A DNA stretch of 64,000 nucleotides from Linum tenue (Eukaryota; Streptophyta; Magnoliopsida; Malpighiales; Linaceae), in the NCBI GenBank assembly GCA_946122785.1, contig CAMGYJ010000007.1, forward strand, positions 3,054,909 to 3,118,908, given 5' to 3'. A model generated the notes under the pieces. The model worked only from the letters and a program-made list of their open reading frames with translations, ran no database searches and had not been told where the DNA came from. The position numbers were made by a program, and so were the translations under genes. This document shows, one piece after another, positions 10,808-20,575 of the stretch. Position 1 is the first letter of the stretch, and every line of letters starts with the position of its first letter.

Positions 10808-11930
10808 GGAGGGCTGAACTGAAGGAGAAAAGGGAGGGGGGGGGGGCTAGAGTGAGAACGTCTTCTTCTTCTTCAACATTCTAGAGAGAGAAACTGACGA
10901 GCAAGAAGGGAGAAGAGGCTAGGGTTTCACTCCAAGGCAAGGATTTGAGAAAATCTTCCCCAAAGGAAGATCTCTACTGCCCAAGGAACGATTCAAGCAT
11001 CTCCATTATGGTTTTTCTTCTTTCTCCTTGTGTTTTCTCTCTCCTAGCATGGAGTAGTGGCCCTTTTCACTTGGATGTTTGTGAACCCTAACTTCTACCA
11101 TGTGAATGATTGTATGGAATGATTGATTATGTGTTGGTGTGTTTTAATATGAGTTTGGAGGTATTTTCATGGAAGATTGTGTTGTGTGTTTGCCTATCAA
11201 TCTATTTGCCATTCTAACCTAGGTAGAGAGAAAACCCCCTTTTTGATAAGATGCTTGTAAAGTTGGATTTTCTTAGACAATTCATGTCTCCTATCTAGGT
11301 TAAAGTAGGGCAACTCTCCTTATTCATGTTAGCACCTAGGTTGGTTGTGTTTTGGCCGTTCCGATTCGAGGGAGAAGAATTGACAACCCTTAGTCGATTA
11401 GGCCAAGAGAGCTACCTTGGTAGCTTAATCCGAATTCCTTGGCATAGAGACCGAGAGAGTGATATTACATCACTTGCTGCACTTCCCTACAGTTCGCAAC
11501 CACCTCCACCAAACGTTTTCATTCGATCCGACGAGTCATGGTAGCTAGTTAGGGGGAGATACACCTGAGTGAATCCTTCTCATTTAGTGTCAAAACCAAT
11601 TGCTTTTACAATCGTTTAAATTATAGATCGTAGTTTTCAACCAACACCCAATCGCTAGATAATGTTTCAAACAATCGAAGTAGGGGTACATGTACCGACC
11701 CGGGTTAACATACTTGTCCTATATTGCACCCAATTAAGATTTATACTTGGGCCTTAATTTGGATTTTTATTGTGATATTCGGGACGACTCCTCACTTCTC
11801 AAAGCTCTGCAACGCTTCTCTTCCAACCGACAGTCTCCTTTCTCCCCTACTTGCCATCGGCGCCGCGTTAGTCGCCTCTTCAAACGCCACTAAAATTAAT
11901 AAAACTTTTTTATGTAAAGATTGACATCAA

Positions 11931-12004
11931 GGGGTTGTAGCTCAATAGGTAGAGTGCTCACATCGCTTTGCGAGTAGTATGGTGTTTGATTCCTTGCAAC
12001 TCAA
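11931..12004 (+). pseudogene. tRNA-Ala-like head, copy c
   Basis: The head keeps GGGGTTGTAGCTCAATAGG and a T-loop-like GGTGTTTGATTCC, but the anticodon arm region is expanded and the T stem is mismatched. It starts a full unit of about 359 bp. Confidence 0.55.
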
Positions 12005-12289
12005 CTTGTTTTTTGTTCTCACTCCAGGCTGCCGCTCTTCACTTCTCGAAGCTCCGCGATGCTTCTCTTCCAACCAATTGGCGAGAGGTACAGGGTTCGA
12101 TTCCCTGCAACTCTACTTGTTTTTTTGTTCTCACTCCAGGCTGCCGCTCCTCACTTCTTGAAACTCCGCGACGCTTCTCTTCCAACCAATGCTCTCCTTT
12201 CTCTCCTACTTGCCATCGGCGCCGGGTTAGTCGCCTCTTCAAAAGCCATTTAATTTAATAAAAAAATTTAATGTGAAATTGACATTGAT

Positions 12290-12362
12290 GGGATGTAGCT
12301 CAATTGGTAGAGTGCTTACATTGCTTCGCAAGAGTTACGAGGTTCTATTCCTTGTAGCTCCA
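12290..12362 (+). pseudogene. tRNA-Ala-like head, copy d
   Basis: The A box TAGCTCAATTGG is intact, while the B box reads GGTTCTATTCC. The acceptor arms are only partly complementary. It starts a unit of about 349 bp. Confidence 0.55.
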
Positions 12363-12638
12363 CTTGTTTTTTGTTCTAACTCTAGGTTGGCGCTCTTCAC
12401 TTCTCGAAGATCCGCGACGCTTATCTTCCAACCAACTCGCAAGAGCTCGATTCCTTGCAACTCCACTTGTTTTTTTGTTCTCACTCTAGGCTGCCGCTCC
12501 TCACTTTTCTAAGATCCGCGACGCTTCTCCTCCAACCAACACTTTCTTTTCTCTTTTACTTGCCATCGGCACCAGGTTAGTCGCCTCTTAAAACACCATT
12601 AATTGTAATATAACTTTTTAATGTGAAAATGGCATCAA

Positions 12639-12711
12639 GGGGTTGGAGCTCAAATGGTAGAGTGCTCGCATCACTTTGCGAGAGGTACGGGGTTTGATTT
12701 CTCGCAGCCCA
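12639..12711 (+). pseudogene. tRNA-Ala-like head, copy e
   Basis: The head has GGGGTTGGAGCTCAAATGG and GGTTTGATTTC, with TTGCGAG kept in the anticodon arm. A non-standard tail follows (TTTGTTTGGCAATTTATGATG), which also follows copy f. Confidence 0.55.
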
Positions 12712-13412
12712 CTTATTTTTTGGTTTTTGTTTGGCAATTTATGATGTAATGGAACTGAGTCTAGGCTTATGCTTACCTAGTTGTTAGTGAGAATGGCGGT
12801 TTGGTTTAGAGATGAAGATGGTTGGACCAGAGGTTAGTGTTTACAAGGCGTTAGTGCGGGGCCTTGCTGCGTCGTTGAAGGTCTTAGATGCGCTTAGAAC
12901 GATTGAAGGTATCAAATGCGCTTATAACGATTTGATTACTCGCAGCTCCACTTGTTTTTTGTTCTCACTCCATGCTGTCGCTCCTCACTTCTCGAAGCTC
13001 CGCGACGCTTCTCTTCCAACCGCTTCGCGAGAGGTATGAGGTTCGATTCCTTGCAGCTCCTCTTGTTTTTTGTTCTCACTCCATGTTGCCGCTCCTCACT
13101 TCTTGAAGCTCCGTGAAGCTTCTCTTCCAACCAACGCTCTCCTTTCTCTCCTACTTGCCATTGGCGTCGTGTTAGTCGCCTCTTCTTACGCCATTAAATT
13201 TAATACAAAAATTTAATGTGAAAATTGGCATCAAGGGACTGTAACTCAATTGGTAGAGTACTCACAAAGCTTGCGAGAGGTACGGGGTTCGATTCCTCGT
13301 AGCTCCATTTATTTTTTGGTTTCTGTTTGACAATTTATAATGTGATGGAACTGAGCCTCGACTTATGCGGTAGAGACCAGAGGTTAGTGTTTATACGGGG
13401 GCCTTGCAGCGT
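12712..13412 (+). repeat. Second-order duplication of an array segment
   Basis: The stretch 12712-12880 after head e (TTTTTGGTTT, GGCAATTTATGATGTAATGG, ACCAGAGGTTAGTGTTTA, GGGGCCTTGC) recurs at 13308-13412 after head f in shorter form. Between them lie two B-box-plus-tail segments with no 5' head (about 12935-13115). A larger segment of about 600 bp was therefore duplicated on top of the 350-bp unit pattern. Confidence 0.65.
13235..13307 (+). pseudogene. tRNA-Ala(AGC)-like sequence, best-preserved copy f
   Basis: This 73-nt copy folds nearly as a full cloverleaf. The D stem ACTC/GAGT pairs completely. The anticodon stem CTCAC/GCGAG has one mismatch, and its 7-nt loop AAAGCTT puts AGC at the anticodon. 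The T stem CGGGG/CCTCG pairs, and the acceptor GGGACTG/TAGCTCC includes the G3-U70 pair typical of alanine tRNA. Base 33 is A rather than U, and acceptor pair 4-69 is A-C. I call it a pseudogene, but it is the copy most likely to be mistaken for a live tRNA gene. Confidence 0.6.
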
Positions 13413-13631
13413 CCGATTTATGAGAGTTGCTCTATTCCGAGGCTGCTTCTCAAGTCAGCGACGATTTTTATAACCTTGTGAGGATTTGTAGGTACATTTC
13501 GGGAAGGTCGTTCGGTGTCCGACTTGTTTGGCTGCTGTTGCAGTTGCACAACCACAACATGGTGTTCATGTAATGCAATACTCAAACTTAGTGGCGCCTA
13601 TCTCAGATTTTGGAATAATGTTTCCCCCTTG

Positions 13632-13918
13632 TAGGGGTGGAGTTTCGGTTAGTTCGGTTATAACCGGTAACCGAACGGTCAGTTATTGGTTAACCGAACT
13701 GCCGGCCCCCCTTACCGACAACCGACCGAAATAGAGATTTAGACTTCGGTTATCTCAATTTTCGGTTAACTGAGCCACTTCCAAGACCAAAATCATCTCG
13801 GCCATCCTCCGAACACCGATCGATTTCGGTCATCTCATTCTCGGTTACGGTTAGTGAATAACCGGCTGGTTATTGGTTTAACCAGCCGGTTAACCAGTAA
13901 CCGAACCTCCACCCCTAC
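13632..13918. mobile_element. MITE with GTAGGGGTGGAG ends, hAT-like
   Basis: The element starts TAGGGGTGGAGTTTCGGTTA and ends with the near reverse complement (TAACCGAAC at the GGTTCGGT position, then CTCCACCCCTAC), so it has imperfect terminal inverted repeats of about 20 bp. The interior is built from CGGTTA, AACCGG and ACCGAAC words in both directions and contains an inner palindrome (GGCTGGTTATTGG / AACCAGCC). TAGGGGTGG ends are common in plant hAT MITEs. Flanking CCCCCTT and CCCCTTTT are not a clean 8-bp duplication. It has no coding capacity. Confidence 0.6.
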
Positions 13919-16396
13919 CCCTTTTAGATTATAAGTATACATGCAGGCATGTAACGTGGACATACCTGAGGTGAAATACATGGTTTTCGTACCTGATTAT
14001 GACAAAAAGAAGATGAATTGTAGGAGACAATGTATTCTAAGAATCATTGGGGCAATTCCTGAAATCAACCCCTTGATCTTATTGCTTGGATTTCATATTA
14101 TATATTCATTTATTTTTTTGGTAGAACCAGCTGTGGAGTAAAGCTGGTACTATCATATAATATGATATGAAATCCAAGCAATAATATGAAATATCAGTTT
14201 CTTGTTTCGAGTGAGTGACGCAGAGAGAAGAAAAGGCAGATACATTCTGCACCAGATGGGGGCATGAAATGGAAGCTTTGTGTACAGCTTAAGAAAGGCC
14301 CGTCACTTTAGTTTCATCCACTTCACATCACAGGATCTGTCCTCGCTTTTCTTTCTCCTTGTCACGAGTCTATTGGCATTAAAAATGGTACGAAAACGGT
14401 TAGAAACCCTTTGTTCAAAACCGACCCGTTAGGAGCTTATCGATTTTCGGTTGCTGGAAACCAATAAGTCCTTAACGGAACAGATTTCGGTCAGAATACA
14501 CAGAAAAATCAAAAAACGAACATTTGATTGCGTTTCGGTTAAACCAATAACCCTATAAACCAATAACCCTATAAACCCGTTTCGGATAAAACCGAAACCG
14601 AATCATCACTCAATTAAAGTACATATTGGAATTAGACTGGAGAACCCCAAAAGAAAAGAGTTAAAAGCGTACAGTTGGATATTGGGTTATTTTTTTGAGT
14701 TGAGGGAGGAGAGGCCTGATGGGGTTTGAACCTGTTCTTTGCTGTAAAGACAAAGAACTGAGGTACCTTCCAGTTCACGTAATTTAGGGTTTTTTTTTTT
14801 TTTTTTTTGGTGTGGGTGTCCTGAGCTGGCTAGTGAGTGAGCGATTGTGTGAGGCGCACATTCGCTTGAATCTTTTTGGGTGGCGCATCTTCGTGGGTTC
14901 CATGATTATATGCTTAACTGCCTGCGGTTTAAATTACTTGGACTTCCTCGCTGTCTTGTTCTTCGGCCTCTTATTAGATTCATACAGAACCAATTTTCCA
15001 TAAAGCTAGGCTGGCCTTTTAGTGCCTGTATTTTGATAGAATAATCCAGTTAGACAGACATAGATCCGATGATATTCATTCATGATTGTGAGAAAGAGAA
15101 ATGTTCTGCCCATCGCCGTTGCGATAGAATCAGGACCTCTAAAGTTTTCTGGTACACTAATTAATTACTGATATCAACTTATAACTAACTAGGTAAATTC
15201 CTATGGCAACTTCAAAGTTGTTATGATTTGAACCTTTCCATATGCTATAATAGGGTTTGCAGAGGTTACATAACGGCTTATGTAATTCGCGTTAATTTTA
15301 TGTAACCGTTGTAGGATGCTCTTATACAAGATTTACGTAATGAATAGTATTTTTTACATAATGAATATTAGCATAGAGTTATACTGAAATAATCTTATGT
15401 AACATGTTATGTAAGAGTTTACTAGCATCACATAGTATTTATAAACATATCTGTATTTTACATTACAGTTGTAGAATTGCGCAATGAGTATTAACATGGA
15501 GTTACCTATACAGGAAATACATTACGAAAGTCTTACTTAACACGATTTCTTAAAACTAAAACAGGAAAAAAAGGACATTGCGTAATGTTTATGTAATATG
15601 TTTGTATTTTATTTCACCATTAAAATATTACATTTTACGTAATGCGGTCCGTTAAACTTATTATAACAGGGTAAAAATAATCTAATTTATCGTAACTTCA
15701 ACGCATGTTATGACATCCCTATAACCAGAGATTGGATTGTTTTTCATTAGCAATGCATCTGGTGTCTGGTGGAGCTAGGCTGAAGGTAAGAGAGGTTGTA
15801 GCTAACCCTTCTCAACTTTGAAATACAGATAAAATTACATATAAATTTTGTATAAATCTAAAAATTAGAATAGTCAATAAGGCTCATCCGTTAGCATTTT
15901 TTCTCTTATGCAACTTCTTTTGTCCAACTATTTGAAAGACTAATTATTATTATGTTATTAACCCTACAAAGATATGACATGGTACATCAAATCCAATGAA
16001 AATCCCGCTTTATTTCGTCCTCCTTATTTCCGTGCCTTTGCCCCCCGTTTCTGGTTGCCTCAAGAGTCTTCTTCTTGGTCGGTGGGGCGTGATTGGAGAA
16101 TCAAGTTCTAGAGAAATCGCAAAAAAGAGAGGACCAGAAATTTCCGACCTGCTCTTCAATCCCCACCCCAAGTGCCGTGTCCTTCTACCACCTCCACGTA
16201 GAAGGAAGGAAAGTGTAGAATGTCGACGAGAAAAAAAAAAAAAAATGACATAAACAGAGCCACCGCTTATTTACGTACCGCGGCCGACACGGGCGAACTG
16301 ATAAGGTTTTGGGATCGATGGTGGAAAGTGAGGAGGTGGAGCAGGAGAAAAATGTCCGCTCACCATATATCCACAACGAACAGTGTCATAGACTTA
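13919..16396. other. Unassigned intergenic DNA
   Basis: No gene is supported here. It contains a foldback at 14080-14183 and a CGGTTA/ACCGAAACC-rich stretch at 14391-14610 of the same style as the element at 13632-13918. A T run follows at about 14791-14810. At 15260-15720 is an AT-rich stretch with many TACGTAAT/TTATGTAA words that looks like a decayed MITE, but I cannot pair its ends. The short ORFs here show no family I know. Confidence 0.5.
14080..14183. repeat. Foldback with 19-bp perfect arms
   Basis: TATTGCTTGGATTTCATAT (14080-14098) is the exact reverse complement of 14165-14183. The 66-nt spacer has a small inner stem, ACCAGCT/AGCTGGT. It may be a tiny MITE or a hairpin locus. Confidence 0.7.
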
Positions 16397-16628
16397 GGCC
16401 CTGTTTACTTTCATTTCTGTTTCCTGTTTTTGAGAAAACAGATGTTGAAAACAGGTAAAAACGACATTTTTTCGTTTTCGAAAATAGTAGGAAGCTGCCA
16501 CTTTCTGTTTTCGGAGTTGGAAACGAATAGAAAACAGAATGAAAACTAAACATATTTTCTCGTTTCGTTTCCCAAATTTGTAACATGAAAACAGAAAACA
16601 GGAAACGAAAATGGAAGTGAACAGGGCC
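16397..16628. mobile_element. Tourist-like MITE (PIF/Harbinger), 232 bp
   Basis: Terminal inverted repeats of about 33 bp start GGCCCTGTTTACTTTCATTT and end as the near reverse complement (AAATGGAAGTGAACAGGGCC). TTA is duplicated on both sides (16394-16396 and 16629-16631), the usual PIF/Harbinger target. The interior is a palindromic series of GAAAACAG/CTGTTTTC words and cannot code for a transposase, so it depends on an element elsewhere. Confidence 0.85.
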
Positions 16629-16853
16629 TTATTGTTCGGTGGGAATTTTTACTACTGGTGTTAGTATTAGTCTCTCGCCTTGTTGGTTAAGTGTTTGACC
16701 AAATTAATAAATGCTATACTACTAACCATTATCTTAATGTGGTCGGGAAAGTCTGTCCAATGAGATCGCAGAAGGTGGATTTTTATCTCTTTACTAATTT
16801 GGTTTTGACTGTTTGTTGGTCTTTTTGTTTGTCCACTTTTGACTTTCAGGTGA

Positions 16854-17193
16854 GAAAATGATTTGGACTATTGAAACACATTGTTGGGTGGTTTGATGAG
16901 TCATTTTTGCATATTGGTATTTTGAGATGAGATTATGTGTTATTTTATGAATGTAAAATTAATGAGTTATTTGGGAATTATTGTATGGAAATGGTCTTGT
17001 TTGGCTAGAGATTGTTTGAATGAGGAAATGATTTGGACTATTGAAACACATTGTTGGGTCGTTTGATGAGTCATTTTGCATATTGGTATTTTGAGATGAG
17101 ATTATGTGTTATTTTATGAATGTAAAATTAATGAGTTATTTGGGAATTATTGTATGGAAATGGTCTTGTTTGGCTAGAGATTGTTTGAATGAG
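16854..17193. repeat. Near-perfect tandem duplication, unit 170 bp
   Basis: Bases 16854-17023 and 17024-17193 are almost identical, differing by about one indel and a few bases. Each copy includes TCGTTTGATGAGTCATTTT or a close form. That resembles the reverse complement of the stretch ending near 17494 (TAACTCGTCCAAACGAGA), so the duplication may cover the left end of a MITE that runs to about 17494. Confidence 0.8.
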
Positions 17194-19087
17194 GTTTTTA
17201 GCTGACTTATTTCGGGTAAAATAATTTATTAACAATTTGTTTGGCAACGATTTACTGCAATGAGTTATTTGGACTCTGAGTGATTTGCATAAATTATTAC
17301 ACCTCCGGTGTTATTTGGAAATGACTTGTGTTACCGTTCCGTTATAGCCAAATACCGCATGTGAATGATTTAACCAAACGTGATATTGTAACCCAATTAC
17401 CATTAGAGTGAAATTACTGCATTGATATTTCATTGACAAACGAGTTGAGTTATTTGGATCAAAGTAACCCACTGAAATAACTCGTCCAAACGAGACATCT
17501 ACACACTAATATATGCGGATTCCACTTGAGAAGGGGTTTAAAACCTAAATTGGAGCTCTTAGCGCATCTTACGGAGGGATACAGGGGTCTTTTTACCTTT
17601 TAATTTTGCTTTTATGACCTCTTTTCATTTATCCCGCTGAGATGAAATAATTTCACTAATTTTATTATTGCTTTGATTAGTCATAGCATTTTATTGTTAA
17701 ATAATTATTGGAAAATTATTATACAAATCAAATGGAATTTGATACGGATTCACTCACTCTCAACTATAATTAAAACTTATATGGAGAATGTTAAATAGAT
17801 ATTTTTATTGGTGAAAAAAATGTGATGTTCAAGATTGAGTATTTGATGCTTTGATAGACTTTCATCTTCCATATTAAATACTGGGCCATAAATTTCTATT
17901 TGTACATGTATGTTTCTTCGAAATGGTCAACCTGAAAAGGAATGCGATCAATAGGACTTAAGCCACACAAATTATATATCACATATTATAACTATACTGA
18001 TCGACCTAATTATCGATCAACAGGTCAATCAATTTTTTTCACACAATTTTTTGGGATTTGGAACTAATCATCACAGGCACGACCCAACCAAAAATATTGT
18101 TCACTTCCCAAAAGCAAATATTTATTTACAGCCCATGCAAATTTACTGTTTAAGTGGTTATTTAGAGGAAAGTTTATCCATGCATGTAATATTATAATTT
18201 GTAGTGAGAACAAAAACAGTAGGATTTTTCTTAAAAGATGCTTTTATAACTTGAGTAAAAAGGTGTGTCGCATTTGTAATATTTTATCATTAAGTTATTG
18301 CTTTCAATGGAACATAGGAGAAGAAAAAAGAGTATTCTAATGATGAAGATAATGTATTCGTTGATAAAGATAATAACATTGTTGAGAAGAAAGTAAAGTC
18401 AATTCATTATGAAAACAGAAGTACAAAAAATTAGCGGGAAGAGCAAATCTCAGAAAATATTCATTACTTGAAAGATGTAATATCTACTTGCATAAAAATA
18501 TTTATATTTTTTTTAAATTACCATTAAATTTAGCTTCCAATGAAATTTAGATGGAAAAATAATAATTTTTTAAAAAGCAAGAGAACAATAATATGATATT
18601 GATAGTGAAAATATAGGTTTTATTAATGGAGATGAAGGCGTTGTTATTGGCTGGGATGATAGTTCTAATGACGAAGTAAATAGAAAAATTGAAGCATGAT
18701 TTGAACACATTTTTTAGCAGTCGATTCACTTGCATGATTTATTTTAACTTTCGGTATCGATATTATTTGATGAATCAGTTAGGATATTGTACAAAATTTC
18801 AAATTTATGATTAATATTTGAATTTTCCTATGACAGCAAATGAAAAAATTTCTTATTACTGTTTATATCATTGAAAAAATGTATCCGGCCAACGGGTCGG
18901 GTTTCAATCTAGTTTATGCATAATTGGATTGCATAATAGTTTATGGCCTTAATTGGGTAAGGTTGTGGAGTGGATATATGGGTGATCGTCCCTTTTGTTT
19001 TATAAACTACAATGACGTCGAGGAAGAAGAATTAGAAACACCTGCCCTAGGAAGATTTGGTCGACTACCTTAACCCCAAATGGTAAT
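17194..19087. other. AT-rich intergenic DNA
   Basis: The first 300 bases may be the body and right end of a MITE with CGTTTGGACGAGTTATTT-type termini. The rest is very AT-rich and has no ORF with recognisable features, no clear repeat ends and no RNA gene that I can see. Confidence 0.45.
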
Positions 19088-20575
19088 ATAAACTAATGGC
19101 TAAATTACATGTTTGGTCACTCAAATTACATAAATATTTCACGTTTGCCACCCGAATTATTTTTCTTTCATATTCGCCACTAACTTTACGATTCGTTTCA
19201 CAGTTGGTCACCGGCCGTTAGTCTCCGTCAGACTCCGTTAACTCCGTTAATTTTCTGATGACGTGGCAAACGAAATTGCTGACTGTACCGTTAACTTAAT
19301 GACATGTCAATTAAAAAAAATAAAAATAAAAATTATATGGTGGGTATTGTCCACTTCTCTGCCCAAAATGGGAGTCATTCACTTTGAGGTCTCCGTCTAG
19401 TTCTTCTGCCACTGCAACATCATCTCCGGCGAGGCGAGAGTCTTCCGACGGAGGAGGACGACCTTTTTCTTCTTTTTGTATCGCGAAGTGGAGCAAAGCA
19501 GGTGGCGCGATTTTGGCCTTTTTTCCAATTTTGGACGATGTCAGAGCAGGCCAAGGGAGGCAAGGCCAGTGGTATCGGATGGGCGGCCTGGGTGGGGGGA
19601 TAGCGGAGGAAAAGAGAAGATCGCCGACTACTGCTTTGCTCTCTTGCATATACGTCCAAGTTTTGTTCCTCCACAAGCTCCTGCTCTTTCTTTCTTCCTC
19701 GTTCACAGTTCCTTCTCCCATCTCCAATTCCCTCCACTCGAAGGACACAGGAGAAAAGGAAAAAGCTAGTGCCTTGTTTGTAGCTCTCTCTATGCATCGT
19801 CGATGACTTTGCAATTAGGGATTTTGCTTCGGAATTGTTTTGATTTAGGGATTGCTACTGTAACTAGGGTTATTTATGTATTTGCCAATTAGGGATCTTG
19901 CTACCACAAAACAATGAAGCATTGATTGCTTCACGAAATGCTGATGAAGAGCGGCAGCGGCGGCCGGAACGTTGGTAGCCACCAATTAGAAGGAGGCAGC
20001 GGTGATTTTATGGTTTGCAGTTGTCGGCGACCTTGACAAGGACGACGTCTCCTGGAATGTAGGTAACGATTGGGGTTGAAGACTGTGGCGGCCACTGGAG
20101 TTGGCCCGCCAGGGGGAGGAATTGGGCGAGCGTTTGAGGGAGAGAGTGCTTCAATTTGGGGAGAAGCACTGAGTAGAAGAAACGAGGATAGCTTGAGATG
20201 TCGGGGGTGGGTTTGTAGAATTAGATTAATTTGACCGGCGAGAATCTGAACCAGCTTGTGTCGAGATAGGTTAGTAGGAGGGTGAACTGTGTGGCGGTTC
20301 CGCTACGTCAGCGATCAGAACTAACTTGCCGTCGGCATAATTTTTTTTTTTTTTTTGTTAAATTGACATGTTGGTCCAGTCAGCAGTTCTGTTTGCCACA
20401 TCATCAAAAAACTAACGGAGTTAACGGAGTCTGACGGAGACTTAACGGTCGGTGACCAACGGTGAAACGAATCATAAAGTTAGTGACGAATATGAAAGAA
20501 AAGTAATTCGGGTGGTAAACGTGAAAGATTTATGTAATTTGAGTGACCAAACATGTAATTTAGCCATAAACTAAT
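19088..20575. mobile_element. Mutator-like element with long TIRs and 10-bp target duplication
   Basis: The element spans 19098-20565. Its left end GGCTAAATTACATG and right end CATGTAATTTAGCC begin terminal inverted repeats of about 220 bp that stay well matched (GTCACTCAAATTACATAAAT; CGTTAACTCCGTTA against TAACGGAGTTAACG). The perfect direct repeat ATAAACTAAT (19088-19097 and 20566-20575) flanks it. Long TIRs and a 9-11 bp duplication are marks of Mutator-like elements. The 1.0-kb interior (about 19320-20345) codes for no transposase and is more GC-rich than the surroundings, with gene-like stretches (GGCAGCGGCGGCCGGAAC). It is a non-autonomous MULE and possibly a Pack-MULE carrying a host gene fragment that I cannot identify. 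Confidence 0.85.

Larger units (their letters stand above)
10291..11786 (+). mobile_element. Solo-LTR-like element inside the tRNA-Ala array
   Basis: About 1.5 kb of unrelated sequence splits one array unit: the text before 10291 (GGTGCCACTC) continues after 11786 (GACTCCTCACTTCTC). The insert starts TGATTCGGGTATG, has a TATAAAA box at 10801 followed by a G run and CTTCTTCTTCTTC, and carries no ORF of note. This organisation suits one long terminal repeat of a Ty3/gypsy-type element. The flanks CACTC and GACTC may be an imperfect 5-bp target duplication. The 3' end does not show a clean CA, so the exact borders are uncertain. Confidence 0.5.
9930..13412 (+). repeat. Head-to-tail array of tRNA-Ala-headed units (SINE-like)
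   Basis: Units of about 350 bp follow each other in one orientation. Each starts with a 73-74 nt tRNA-Ala-like head, then a tail with CTTGTTTTTTGTTCTCACTC, CTCACTTCTCGAAGCTCCGC and GACGCTTCTCTTCCAACC. A second copy of the T-arm plus tail follows, then CTTGCCATCGGCGCC, TTAGTCGCCTCTTC and an AT-rich end just before the next head. Heads lie at about 9930 (truncated), 10027, 11931, 12290, 12639 and 13235. The pol III A box (TAGCTCAATTGG) and B box (GGTTCGATTCC) are readable in several. It could be a tandemly amplified tRNA-derived SINE or a decayed tRNA-gene-plus-spacer array. Confidence 0.75.

Noticed and set aside
10027..13307. Functional tRNA-Ala genes
   Set aside because: Most heads have spoiled anticodon or D arms and mismatched acceptor stems. 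Only 13235-13307 comes close, and it too has an A-C acceptor mismatch and A at position 33.
19311..19814. A 167-codon minus-strand ORF and overlapping plus-strand ORFs
   Set aside because: They lie inside the MULE, overlap on both strands and match no domain that I know. They are kept only as evidence for a possible captured fragment.
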